From CAVQBC01 sp963848415 (GTDB lineage: Bacteria > Actinomycetota > Thermoleophilia > Solirubrobacterales > Solirubrobacteraceae): 64,000 bases of DNA. The DNA is taken from the NCBI GenBank assembly GCA_963848415.1, contig CAWKDN010000001.1, positions 62,001-126,000 on the forward strand, written 5' to 3'. A program made the position numbers and the translations under genes. Positions within the stretch are counted from its first letter, which is position 1. Each line of letters opens with the position of its first letter. Under the pieces are notes generated by a model, which saw only the letters and a list, made by a program, of their open reading frames with translations, did not search any database and was not told the origin of the DNA. Positions 48,681 to 57,328 of this stretch are shown piece after piece.

Positions 48681-50590
48681 GCACGCGCCACTTCATCTCC
48701 GACGTGCCGGCGGCCGAGGCGCTCGCCGGCTGGCGCGCCGCCTGCGCCGCCGCCGGCTGTCCCGAGCGCGTCGCGGCCGTCACGGTCTCCCTCGACGCGG
48801 CGGTCGGCCGCGTGACCGCCGCGCCCGTATGGGCGACGCGCTCCTCGCCGCCGTACGACGCGGCCGCGATGGACGGCATCGCCGTCCTGGCCGTCGACAC
48901 CCTCGGCGCGAGCGAGACGACGCCCGCCGTGCTGGCCGCCGCCGCCTACGACGTGGTCGACACCGGCGACGCGCTGCCCGCCGGCCGCGACGCCGTCGTC
49001 ATGCGCGAGCACGTCCACTACTCCGGCGACGGCGGCGTGGAGCTGCGCGGCGCCGCGGTGCCCTACCAGCACGTGCGCACGATCGGCGAGGACGTCAGCG
49101 CGGCCGAGCTGCTGCTCCCCGAGGGGCACCGGCTGCGCCCGGTCGACGTCGCCGCCGCCGCGGCCGCGGGCGCGATCGAGCTGACGGTGCGCCGGCGCCC
49201 GCGCGTGGCGATCCTGCCGACCGGCGACGAGGTGCGCGAGATCGGCGCGGCCACCGCCCCCGGGGAGGTGCTGGACACGAACTCCCTGATGCTCGGCGCG
49301 CAGGCGCGCGAGGCCGGCTGCGAGGTCGAGCGCCTGCCGATCGAGCCCGACGACCCCGACCGCCTGGTCGAGGTGGTGCGGGCGACCGCCGAGCGCTGCG
49401 ACCTGCTGATCGTCGGAGCCGGCTCGAGTGCCGGCCGCGACGACTACACGGCAGCGGTGATCGAGCGCGCCGGCGTGCTCGCCGTCCACGGCGTGGCCGT
49501 GCGCCCGGGCCATCCGGTCGTGCTCGGCGCGGTCGAGGGCACGCCGGTGCTCGGCGCCCCCGGCTACCCCGTGTCTGCAGCGCTGACGTTCGAGATCTTC
49601 GCGGCGCCGCTGCTCGCCGCGCTGGAGGGCGCCCCGCCGCCGGAGCGCCCGCGCGCACGGGCCCGGCTCGCGCGCAAGCTCAACTCGGTGATGGGGATGG
49701 ACGACTGGGTGCGCGTGCGGCTCGGGCGGGTCCGCGGGGACATCGTCGCCACCCCGTTGCCGCGCGGAGCCGGCGTGCTGACCTCGCTCGTGCGCGCCGA
49801 CGGCCTGCTGATCGTCCCCGCGGCGCTCGAGGGCCACCACGCGGGCGAGCAGGTCGAGGTGGCGCTGCTGCGGCCCCTGGGCGAGGTCGAGCGCACGATC
49901 GTCGCGCTGGGCTCCCACGACCTCGTGCTCGACCTCGCCGCCTCCGAGCTGCGCGCGGCGGACCCGAGGGTGACGCTCGCCTCGTCCAACGTCGGCTCGC
50001 TGGGCGGCCTGATCGCCCTGCGCGACGGCCTCTGCCACCTCGCCGGCTCCCACCTGCTCGACCCCGCCAGCGGCGAGTACACCCTCCCCTACGTCGACCG
50101 CGTGCTCGCCGGCCGCGACGTCGCGGTCGTGCGGCTCGTCCATCGCGAGCAGGGCCTGATCGTCGCGCCCGGCAACCCGCTCGGGCTCGCCGGCGTCGAG
50201 GACGTGGCCGGCGCCGGCGCCCGCTACGTCAACCGCCAGCGCGGGGCCGGCACGCGCGTGCTGCTCGACCACGAGCTCGCGACGCGCGGGCTCGACCCGG
50301 CCGCGCTGCCGGGCTACGAGCGCGAGGAGCACACCCATCTGGCGGTCGCGGCCGCCGTCGCGGCCGGCCGCGCCGACTGCGGGCTGGGCGTGCTCGCCGC
50401 CGCGCGCGCCTTCGGCCTGGACTTCGTGGGCGTGCGCGAGGAGCCCTACGACCTCGTGCTCGACGCGATCACGGTGGAGGACCCGGTGCTCGCGCCGCTG
50501 TGGGCGCTGCTGGAGGAACCCCGGTTCCGGTCCGCGATCGAGGCGCTGGGCGGCTACTCGACCGCGGAGACCGGCCGCCGGCTGCGCTGA
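48677..50590 (+). CDS. MoeA fused to a periplasmic-binding-type (PBP_like) domain
   Basis: 637 residues from GTG 48677, overlapping the first MoeA stop. N-terminal MoeA (about 1-400): SPPYDAAAMDGIAVLA, RRRPRVAILPTGDEVREIG, SSAGRDDYTAAVIER, GAPGYPVSAALTFEI. The glycine pattern is looser than in the first copy. From about 410 a LysR-type/PBP substrate-binding domain starts (IVALGSHDLVLDLAA) and ends LDAITVEDPVLAPLWALLEEPRFRSAIEALGGY. Known as a MoeA-PBP fusion; it may sense or bind molybdate or tungstate. Confidence 0.9.
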   Translation: MSTRHFISDVPAAEALAGWRAACAAAGCPERVAAVTVSLDAAVGRVTAAPVWATRSSPPYDAAAMDGIAVLAVDTLGASETTPAVLAAAAYDVVDTGDALPAGRDAVVMREHVHYSGDGGVELRGAAVPYQHVRTIGEDVSAAELLLPEGHRLRPVDVAAAAAAGAIELTVRRRPRVAILPTGDEVREIGAATAPGEVLDTNSLMLGAQAREAGCEVERLPIEPDDPDRLVEVVRATAERCDLLIVGAGSSAGRDDYTAAVIERAGVLAVHGVAVRPGHPVVLGAVEGTPVLGAPGYPVSAALTFEIFAAPLLAALEGAPPPERPRARARLARKLNSVMGMDDWVRVRLGRVRGDIVATPLPRGAGVLTSLVRADGLLIVPAALEGHHAGEQVEVALLRPLGEVERTIVALGSHDLVLDLAASELRAADPRVTLASSNVGSLGGLIALRDGLCHLAGSHLLDPASGEYTLPYVDRVLAGRDVAVVRLVHREQGLIVAPGNPLGLAGVEDVAGAGARYVNRQRGAGTRVLLDHELATRGLDPAALPGYEREEHTHLAVAAAVAAGRADCGLGVLAAARAFGLDFVGVREEPYDLVLDAITVEDPVLAPLWALLEEPRFRSAIEALGGYSTAETGRRLR

Positions 50591-50691
50591 GCGGCACGGA
50601 ATTTTTCCCTCGGCGCGGGCGTCCTTGGCGATGATGAGCCCGGTCGGCGGCAGTGCCGGCCCGCGGCGCGACGCGACCCGAGGGGGCGACG

Positions 50692-51453
50692 ATGGCGACC
50701 TACGCATTCGCAGGCGACAAGCCCGAGCGGCTGGTGGGCCTGGAGGCGACCTGGGATCCCGGGACCTTCACCCACCTGGAGGCCCTGGGGGTGGCGCCGG
50801 GCCGGCGCTGCCTGGAGGCCGGAGCGGGTGGCGGATCGGTGGCGGCGTGGCTGGCCGAGCGCGTCGGCCCGGACGGCCGCGTGCTGGCCACCGACGTCGA
50901 CACCAAGCTGCTGGACCCGATCGCGGACGGCCCGCTCGAGGTCCTGCAGCACGACCTGCTCGCCGACGACCTGCCGGCGGGCTCCTTCGACCTCGCGCAC
51001 GCCCGGCTGCTGCTCGAGTGGCTCGGCGACAGCGACGCGCTGGAGCGCCTGGTGGCGGCGCTCGCCCCGGGTGGCTGGCTGCTGGTCGAGGACTTCGACT
51101 GGGCCGTCGGCGGGCTGACCGGGGAAACCCCCGCGATGAGCAAGACCTACGACGCGATCCTGACCCTGCTGGAGTCCACCGGCTACCAGCGCCACCTCGG
51201 GCGCAGGCTGCTCGGGCGCCTGGAGGGAGCCGGCCTGGAAGCGACCGGCAGCCAGTCGCGCTCCTACGTGATCCACGGTGCCTCGGCGGGCACGGCCTTC
51301 GACCGCTTCTCGCTCGCCGCACAGCGCGAGAAGCTGCTCGCCGGCTGGCTCACCGAGGCCGAGCTCGACGCGTCGCTGGCCGCGCTCGAGGACCCGGCGA
51401 GCCGTGTGATGACCCCGATGATGTGGGCGGCCTGGGGCCGCAAGCCCGCGTAG
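50692..51453 (+). CDS. SAM-dependent methyltransferase
   Basis: 253 residues. Class I: LGVAPGRRCLEAGAGGGSVAAWLAERVG (motif I), GRVLATDVDTKLLD, LLLEWLGDSDALERLVAALAPGGWLLVEDFDW. Start ATG 50692, RBS GGGGG. Substrate not determinable. It lies 100 bases after the MoeA-PBP gene, converging on LysR. Confidence 0.8.
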   Translation: MATYAFAGDKPERLVGLEATWDPGTFTHLEALGVAPGRRCLEAGAGGGSVAAWLAERVGPDGRVLATDVDTKLLDPIADGPLEVLQHDLLADDLPAGSFDLAHARLLLEWLGDSDALERLVAALAPGGWLLVEDFDWAVGGLTGETPAMSKTYDAILTLLESTGYQRHLGRRLLGRLEGAGLEATGSQSRSYVIHGASAGTAFDRFSLAAQREKLLAGWLTEAELDASLAALEDPASRVMTPMMWAAWGRKPA

Positions 51454-51457
51454 CGGG

Positions 51458-52393
51458 CTACGCGCCGACCAGCTCGAGCCGCGGCGGCCGGCTCGCCACG
51501 TAGCGGCCGGCGACCTCGCCGAGCACGTCGAGCATCGCCTGGGCGGCCGGCGAGCGGTAGCCCCCCGCCGGCACGGCAGCGTAGATGTGACGCACGGGAG
51601 TCTCGCGGCCGAGCGAGCGCACCACGATGTCCTCGCGCACGCTCGTGAGCCCGAGCTCGGCGATCAGCGAGACGCCGACGCCGGCCGCGATGAAGCCTTG
51701 CATGGACGTGTAGTCGTCGGTCTGGAAGACGATCCGCGGATCGAAGCCCGCGGTCCCGCACGCGCGCGTGAGCAGGCGGTTGCACTCGCAGTCGTCCGAG
51801 CCCCCGATCCACGCCTCCCCGGCGACGTCTGAGAGCTTGAGGTTGCGCCGGCCGGCCAAGGCGTGATTCGCCGGCAGCACGAGGTACATCGGATCCTCGA
51901 CCAGGTGCGCCGTCTCCACGCCCTCGAGCTCGAGCTCCGGCTTGGCGCTGAAGAGCAGCGCGAGGTCGAAGTCGCCGCCGCGCAGCCGCGGCAGCGCGTC
52001 CTCGGGCTCGGCGAGCCCGAGCGAGAGCTCAACGGCGGGATGGCGCTGCTTGAAGCCCGCGATCGCCAGCGGCATGAGCGACGAGGCGGCGGACTCGAAG
52101 GCGGCCATTCGCAGGCGCCCGCCGCGCAGCCCGGCGATCGCCTCGAGCTCGGCCTCGGCCTCGGCCAGGCGCACGAGGATCGCGTCCGTGTGGCGCACGA
52201 CGGCCTCGCCCGCCTCGGTGAGCCGGACGCCGCGCGGGTTGCGCTCGACCAGCGTCGTGCCGGCCTCGCGCTCCAGCGCGGCGATCTGCTGGGAGACGGC
52301 CGACTGGGTGAAGGACAGGGCGTCGGCGGCGGCCGAGAAGGAACCCTGGACGGCGACCTCCCGGAGCACGCGCATGCGGCGAACGTCGAGCAT
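51458..52393 (-). CDS. LysR-family transcriptional regulator
   Basis: 311 residues. Helix-turn-helix MRVLREVAVQGSFSAAADALSFTQSAVSQQIAALEREAGTTLVER at the N-terminus, and a PBP-2 effector domain with the LRIAAF-like start. Leaderless promoter (52402). Divergent from the small gene at 52501; ligand unknown. Confidence 0.9.
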   Translation of the reverse strand: MLDVRRMRVLREVAVQGSFSAAADALSFTQSAVSQQIAALEREAGTTLVERNPRGVRLTEAGEAVVRHTDAILVRLAEAEAELEAIAGLRGGRLRMAAFESAASSLMPLAIAGFKQRHPAVELSLGLAEPEDALPRLRGGDFDLALLFSAKPELELEGVETAHLVEDPMYLVLPANHALAGRRNLKLSDVAGEAWIGGSDDCECNRLLTRACGTAGFDPRIVFQTDDYTSMQGFIAAGVGVSLIAELGLTSVREDIVVRSLGRETPVRHIYAAVPAGGYRSPAAQAMLDVLGEVAGRYVASRPPRLELVGA

Positions 52394-52401
52394 CAGACGA
52401 A

Positions 52402-52407
52402 CTTATA
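52402..52407 (-). promoter_or_regulatory. Leaderless -10 element of the LysR gene
   Basis: TATAAG on the minus strand, 8 bases before the ATG at 52393, without a ribosome-binding site. Confidence 0.5.
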
Positions 52408-52500
52408 CCACAGCCGCGAAAAGGTCATTTGCACTACTGGCGCTGGGCGTCCACCATGACTGCACGCCCGCTTCCCTCCAGTCCCAAGAGGAGATCCCCC

Positions 52501-52800
52501 ATGGCCCCCCACACCCCCGCTCCTTCTGTCCTCATCCGTGCCGCCCGCGGCTCCGACGGTCCGGCCCTCGCCCGGCTCGCCGACCTCGACTCCAGCCGCC
52601 TGCCGGCCGGCGAGCTGCTCGTCGGCGTCCAGGACGGCGAGCTCGTCGCCGCGCTCGCGCCCGGCACCGGCGACCACGTCGCCGACCCGTTCCGGCGCAC
52701 CGCCGGCGTGCTGGACCTGCTGGCCGTCCACGCGGCGCGGCGCAACGCGCCCGCGCGGCCGGCGCTGCGCCAGCGGCTGCGCCTCGCCCACGCGGCGTAG
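52501..52800 (+). CDS. Small GNAT-N-terminal-like protein
   Basis: 99 residues from ATG 52501 with AGGAG upstream. VLIRAARGSDGPALARLADLDS is like the start of GNAT acetyltransferases; the rest (GELLVGVQDGELVAALAPGTGDHVADPFRR) lacks the acetyl-CoA loop. Such short proteins are frequent in Solirubrobacterales (recollection). Probably non-enzymatic. Confidence 0.6.
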   Translation: MAPHTPAPSVLIRAARGSDGPALARLADLDSSRLPAGELLVGVQDGELVAALAPGTGDHVADPFRRTAGVLDLLAVHAARRNAPARPALRQRLRLAHAA

Positions 52801-52870
52801 CCCGTGACGCGGGCGGCGGCGGCGCTCCCCTCCGCCGCCGCCCGTGCCGCCCGGGCACCAAGCGCACGGG

Positions 52871-53356
52871 CTAGCCGTCCGGGGCGACCCACACGAGGCA
52901 GGGCGCCTTGGCGCGCAGCTTGCGCTCGGCGCGCCGGAAGGCGCGCTTGCCGGTCAGCGCGAGGTCGGGCCCGAACACGAGCAGCCCGGCGTCGCAGTCG
53001 CCCAGCAGCTCGAGCAGCGCGGCCACGGGCCGCGGGCTCGAGACGCGCAGCAGCCGTGTCTCGAGGCCGAGCGCGGCCGCGCGGTTCGCCGTCGCCCGCA
53101 CGGCGTCGAGGTCCTCCTCCTCGGGCAACGTGGCGCCGCTGGGCCCGTGCAGCATCAGCGTCGTCGGGTAGAGCGGGAGCCTGAGCATGTTGGCCACGAA
53201 CAGCGCCACGCCGGCCTCGAGCGCGCTCTCGATCGCCATCCGCTCGGCGCTCGGCTCCACGCGCACCGACAGCGTGGCGAGCACCACGGGCCGGGCGCGT
53301 GAGCGCGCGACCGCCGCGGGCGTCTCGACGACGTCGGCGTCGCGCACCTGGGCCAC
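52871..53356 (-). CDS. Universal-stress-like alpha/beta protein
   Basis: 161 residues. Strands and helices in the order of a Usp fold: RPVVLATLSVRVEPSAERMAIESALEAGVALFVANML, LLRVSSPRPVAALLELLGDCDAGLLVFGPD, and the C-terminal APCLVWVAPDG. The glycine ATP loop is missing, so ATP binding is doubtful. Assignment is structural resemblance only. GTG 53356. Confidence 0.5.
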   Translation of the reverse strand: MAQVRDADVVETPAAVARSRARPVVLATLSVRVEPSAERMAIESALEAGVALFVANMLRLPLYPTTLMLHGPSGATLPEEEDLDAVRATANRAAALGLETRLLRVSSPRPVAALLELLGDCDAGLLVFGPDLALTGKRAFRRAERKLRAKAPCLVWVAPDG

Positions 53357-53387
53357 GCCGTCGATCCTACGCCCGCGCGCCGGCGGC

Positions 53388-53837
53388 TCAACCCGCGCCG
53401 TCGCTGAACGGGCGCTCGAACAGCGTCGAGAGCACGATCTGGGTCTGGCTGCGGGTCACGCCCGGGTGGTCGCGGATGCGCTCGAGCGCCTGCTCGAGGT
53501 GCGAGGTGTCGCGGGCGCGCACGTGCAGCATGGCGCTCGCCTCCCCCGCCACCGTGTAGGCCGCGGCCACCTCGGGATGGCGCTCGACCGCGTCGCGCAC
53601 CTCCGACGCCGCCATTCGCCCCTCGCAGTAGAGGGCGACGAACGCGTGCGTGCCCCAGCCGAACTGGGCGGGATCGACCAGCGCCGAGTAGCCGCGCACG
53701 ACGCCGTCGGCCTCGAGCCGGTCCACGCGCCGCTTGACCGCCGGCGCCGACAGCGACACGCGCAAGCCGATGCTCTGGAACGAGCGGCGGGCGTCTTCCC
53801 GCAGGAGGGCAATGATCTGCTGGTCGATGTCGTCCAT
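53388..53837 (-). CDS. Lrp/AsnC-family transcriptional regulator
   Basis: 149 residues. N-terminal helix-turn-helix DIDQQIIALLREDARRSFQSIGLRVSLSAPAVKRRVDRLEADGVVRGYSALV, then the RAM domain (AYTVAGEASAMLHVRA). Diverges from the HPPD operon with 97 bases between. Such regulators commonly respond to amino acids; tyrosine or phenylalanine is the natural guess. Confidence 0.9.
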   Translation of the reverse strand: MDDIDQQIIALLREDARRSFQSIGLRVSLSAPAVKRRVDRLEADGVVRGYSALVDPAQFGWGTHAFVALYCEGRMAASEVRDAVERHPEVAAAYTVAGEASAMLHVRARDTSHLEQALERIRDHPGVTRSQTQIVLSTLFERPFSDGAG

Positions 53838-53844
53838 CTTCTCG

Positions 53845-53850
53845 CTTATA
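53845..53850 (-). promoter_or_regulatory. Leaderless -10 element of the Lrp/AsnC gene
   Basis: TATAAG on the minus strand, 7 bases before the ATG at 53837. Confidence 0.5.
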
Positions 53851-53934
53851 CCGGGCCGTACGCAACGAATCGCGCTTGAGCGCGCCCCTCAACAGCGCAA
53901 TCATAAACAGACGAGAAGAAACGAGGAGGTCCGA

Positions 53935-55059
53935 GTGAGCACCCAGAGCGCAAAGGCGCCCGCAGCCGCCGTGATCGAGGATCACATGCCGCTGCACGGC
54001 ATCGACCACGTCGAGCTGTTCGTCGGCAACGCGCGGCAGGCCGCGCACTACTACGCGCACGCGTTCGGCTTCCGCGAGGTGGCCTTCGCCGGGCTGCACA
54101 CCGGCGTGCGCGACCGCGCCTCCCACGTGCTCGTCCAGGGGCGCATCCGCCTCGTGCTCACGGGCGCGCTGACGCCCGACCACGACATCGGCCGCCACGT
54201 CGCGCGCCACGGCGACGGCGTGAAGGTGATCGCGCTCTCGGTCCCGGACGCGGCTCACGCCTACCGCACGGCCGTCGAGCGCGGCGCGCACGGCGTGCGC
54301 GAGCCGTGGGAGGCCACCGACGAGCACGGCACGGTGCGCCTGGCGACCATCGCCACCTACGGGGAGACGCTGCACACCTTCGTGGAGCGGGCGGACTACG
54401 CCGGCCCGTTCCTGCCGGGCTACGAGGCGCGCGCGCACGCCGCGGGCGACACCGGCCTGCTCGCCATCGACCACATCGTCGGGAACGTCGAGCTGGGCGA
54501 CATGAACCGCTGGGTGAAGTTCTACGAGGACGTCTTCGGGATGACCGAGATGCTGCACTTCTCCGACGAGGCGATCTCCACCGAGTACTCCGCGCTGATG
54601 TCCAAGGTGGTCACGAGCGGCAACGGGCGCATCAAGTTCCCGATCAACGAGCCGGCCGAGGGCAAGCGCAAGTCCCAGATCGACGAGTACCTCGAGTTCT
54701 ACGGCGGCGCCGGCGCCCAGCACATCGCCGTGGCCACGCGCGACATCGTCAAGACGGTGAGCGAGCTGCACGCCCGCGGGATCGAGTTCCTGCGCACGCC
54801 GGAGTCCTACTACGACGACGTCCCCGCGCGCATCGGCGAGATCGAGGAGTCGCTGGACGACCTGCGGCGGCTCGGGATCCTCGTCGACCGCGACGACGAG
54901 GGCTACCTGCTGCAGGTCTTCACCAAGCCGATCGGCGACCGGCCGACGATCTTCTTCGAGATCATCGAGCGCCACGGCGCCCGCGGGTTCGGCGAGGGCA
55001 ACTTCAAGGCGCTCTTCGAGGCGATCGAGCGCGAGCAGGAGCTGAGGGGGAACCTCTGA
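53935..55059 (+). CDS. hppD: 4-Hydroxyphenylpyruvate dioxygenase
   Basis: 374 residues. Two glyoxalase-like halves: LHGIDHVELFVGNARQAAHYY and LLAIDHIVGNVELGDMNRWVKFYEDVFGM. Iron ligands expected at IDH (second half), AQHIAVATRDI and FFEIIERHG (2-His-1-Glu). Makes homogentisate from 4-hydroxyphenylpyruvate. Start GTG 53935 with GAGGAGG upstream. First gene of a three-gene operon. Confidence 0.95.
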   Translation: MSTQSAKAPAAAVIEDHMPLHGIDHVELFVGNARQAAHYYAHAFGFREVAFAGLHTGVRDRASHVLVQGRIRLVLTGALTPDHDIGRHVARHGDGVKVIALSVPDAAHAYRTAVERGAHGVREPWEATDEHGTVRLATIATYGETLHTFVERADYAGPFLPGYEARAHAAGDTGLLAIDHIVGNVELGDMNRWVKFYEDVFGMTEMLHFSDEAISTEYSALMSKVVTSGNGRIKFPINEPAEGKRKSQIDEYLEFYGGAGAQHIAVATRDIVKTVSELHARGIEFLRTPESYYDDVPARIGEIEESLDDLRRLGILVDRDDEGYLLQVFTKPIGDRPTIFFEIIERHGARGFGEGNFKALFEAIEREQELRGNL

Positions 55060-56273
55060 TGCGCTACCACCAGCTCGGCCAGGTGCCGGCCAAGCGCCAC
55101 GTCCAGTTCCGCGACCCGGAGGCCGCCCCCGAGGCCGCCGGCAACGGCCGCGCGCCGCTGCTGGTCGAGGAGGTGCTCGGCTTCGAGGGCTTCTCGGGCA
55201 ACGAGTCGATCCTCTATCACCTGTTCTCGCCCTGCCGCGTCAAGGACGTCGGCGCCTTCACCCCGATCGAGCTCGAGGAGTGGGTCCCGGAGACCCACGT
55301 GCACCGGCTGACGAACACGATGGGCCTCGAGCCCCACGGCGACGCGGTGCTCGGCCGGCAGGTGCTCGAGTACAACGCCGACGTCGAGATCGGGCTGTGC
55401 GTGCCCGAGCGCGAGGCCGACTACTTCTACCGCGACGGCGAGGGCGACGAGGTGCTCTTCGTCCACGAGGGCGAGGGCGTGCTCGAGTCCGTCTTCGGCA
55501 CGCTGCCCTATCGCCAGCACGACTACGTCGTCATCCCGCGCGGGACGACCTATCGCCTGCGCTTCGACACCCCGCAGCGCTGGCTGACCTTCTACACCCC
55601 GGGCGAGATCGAGACCCCGAACCGCTACCGCAACCGCTATGGGCAGCTGCTCGAGCACGCGCCCTTCTCCCAGCGCGACTTCCATGCCCCGCAGCGGCTC
55701 GAGACCCATCGCGATCGCGGCGAGTTCACGGTCAAGGTGCGGGCCCGCGGCGGCCATCAGGACTACGTGCTCGACTACCACCCGCTCGACGTCGTCGGCT
55801 GGGACGGCTACGTCTACCCCTACACGTTCAACATCGCCGACTTCGAGCCCAAGGCGGGGCGCCTGCACCAGCCGCCGCCCGCCCACCAGACCTTCCAGGG
55901 CCCGAACTTCGTGGTCTGCTCGTTCTGCCCGCGGATGCTCGACTGGGACCCCGAGGCCGTCGCGCTGCCCTACCACCACTCCAACCTCCAGTCGGAGGAG
56001 ATGATCTACTACGTCGACGGGCAGTTCGGCTCCCGCAAGGGGGTCGACGTCGGCGCGATCACACTGCATCCGTCGGGGCTGCCGCACGGGCCGCAGCCCG
56101 GGCTGGTGGAGAAGTCCCTCGGCGTCACGCGGACGGAGGAGCTGGCGGTCATGTGCGACACCTTCCGGCCGCTGAAGCTCACGACGCTCTCGCGCGAGCT
56201 CGACGATCCCGCCTACGCCTACTCGTGGTACGAGGAGACGCCGTCGCCGTCCGAGCTCTCGACCACCGGGTGA
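55059..56273 (+). CDS. hmgA: Homogentisate 1,2-dioxygenase
   Basis: 404 residues. Starts MRYHQLGQVPAKRHVQFRD. The iron-binding region includes HHSNLQSEEMIYYVDGQFG and the late LHPSGLPHGPQPG histidines. Opens the homogentisate ring to maleylacetoacetate. Overlaps HPPD by one base (TGATG). No maleylacetoacetate isomerase or fumarylacetoacetase is in the window. Confidence 0.95.
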   Translation: MRYHQLGQVPAKRHVQFRDPEAAPEAAGNGRAPLLVEEVLGFEGFSGNESILYHLFSPCRVKDVGAFTPIELEEWVPETHVHRLTNTMGLEPHGDAVLGRQVLEYNADVEIGLCVPEREADYFYRDGEGDEVLFVHEGEGVLESVFGTLPYRQHDYVVIPRGTTYRLRFDTPQRWLTFYTPGEIETPNRYRNRYGQLLEHAPFSQRDFHAPQRLETHRDRGEFTVKVRARGGHQDYVLDYHPLDVVGWDGYVYPYTFNIADFEPKAGRLHQPPPAHQTFQGPNFVVCSFCPRMLDWDPEAVALPYHHSNLQSEEMIYYVDGQFGSRKGVDVGAITLHPSGLPHGPQPGLVEKSLGVTRTEELAVMCDTFRPLKLTTLSRELDDPAYAYSWYEETPSPSELSTTG

Positions 56274-57259
56274 GCCGCTCGTTCAGCTGGCGCGACGGCG
56301 AGCGGCTGATCCGCTTCGGCCGCGGCTGCGTGGACGAGGCGGTCGAGCTGCTGGGCGGCCCCGGCTACACGCTGCTGAGCACCGAGCGCGCGGCGGCGGC
56401 GGCGCCCGCCGTCGTCGAGGCGGCCGCCGCCGTCCACCTCGTGGGTTCAGGCCTCGTCGACGAGCTGGCCGGTGACCTGCTGGCCGAAGTCCGCGGCGAC
56501 CGGCTCGTCGCCCTCGGCGGCGGGCGGGTGATCGACGTCGCCAAGGCGCTCGCCGCCGTGCACGGGGACGGGACGCGGGCGCTGGCGGTGCCGACGACGC
56601 TGTCGGGCGCTGAGATGACCCGCGGCCATCGCCACGCGCGCGGGGTCGCGCCGGAGACGCCGCGGGTGCGCGCGGCGGTCGTGGTCAACGACCCGGCGCT
56701 GTGCGCCTCCCAGCCGGTCGCCGGCCTGGCCGCCAGCGTGGGCAACGCGCTGGGCCACTGCGCCGAGGCGCCGTGCACGCCGCGCGCCAACCCGGTCTCG
56801 ACGCTGGCCGCGCTGGAGGGCGCCCGCCTGATGGTCGCCGGCCTCGCCCAGCCGGAGCCCGACCGCGACGCACTGGCGCTCGGCGCGCTCCTGTCCGGCT
56901 ACGCGATCGACTCGGCCGGCTACGGCCTGCACCACGTGCTCTCCCAGACGCTCGTGCGCGTGGCCGGCGCGGGACACGGGCCGGCCAACGCCGTGCTGCT
57001 CCCCCACACGCTCGGAGCGCTCGCCTGGCGCTTCGGAGACCAGCACGACGCGCTGGCCGTCGCGATGGGCGGCGACCCGGCCGAGGCCGCCGCGGCCGTC
57101 CGCGCCCGCACGGGCGCCGAGCGCCTGCGCGACCTGGGCATCGAGGCGGACGTGCTGCCCCGCTGCGCCGACGCCGCCGCCGAGCGGCCCGACCTCGCCC
57201 ACACCCCGCCGGCGGCCGGGCGGGCGGAGATCCTCGCCCTCTACGAGGCGGCCTGGTGA
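56270..57259 (+). CDS. Iron-type alcohol dehydrogenase / maleylacetate reductase-like protein
   Basis: 329 residues from GTG 56270, overlapping hmgA by 4 bases. VALGGGRVIDVAKALAAVHGDGTRALAVPTTLSGAEMT is the NAD-binding and metal region of group III alcohol dehydrogenases. His ligands appear in ALGHCAEA, YGLHHVLSQ and AVLLPHTLGAL; the usual Asp (TGxDALTH) is Asn (VGNALGH), so metal binding may be altered. Its role in the tyrosine operon is unclear. Confidence 0.8.
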   Translation: MSRSFSWRDGERLIRFGRGCVDEAVELLGGPGYTLLSTERAAAAAPAVVEAAAAVHLVGSGLVDELAGDLLAEVRGDRLVALGGGRVIDVAKALAAVHGDGTRALAVPTTLSGAEMTRGHRHARGVAPETPRVRAAVVVNDPALCASQPVAGLAASVGNALGHCAEAPCTPRANPVSTLAALEGARLMVAGLAQPEPDRDALALGALLSGYAIDSAGYGLHHVLSQTLVRVAGAGHGPANAVLLPHTLGALAWRFGDQHDALAVAMGGDPAEAAAAVRARTGAERLRDLGIEADVLPRCADAAAERPDLAHTPPAAGRAEILALYEAAW

Positions 57260-57269
57260 GAACGACGAC

Positions 57270-57298
57270 CGCCCCGCGGCGCTGAGCGCGGCGGGGCG
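57270..57298. terminator. GC-rich hairpin between convergent genes
   Basis: CGCCCCGC (57270-57277) pairs with GCGGGGCG (57291-57298), and GCGC with GCGC, with one G-G mismatch and a TGA loop. It lies between the end of the HPPD operon and the end of the lipoprotein gene, and could terminate both. No T-run. Confidence 0.55.
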
Positions 57299-57328
57299 AG
57301 TCGGGGGAGCCGGCGTGGGGAGCCGGTG

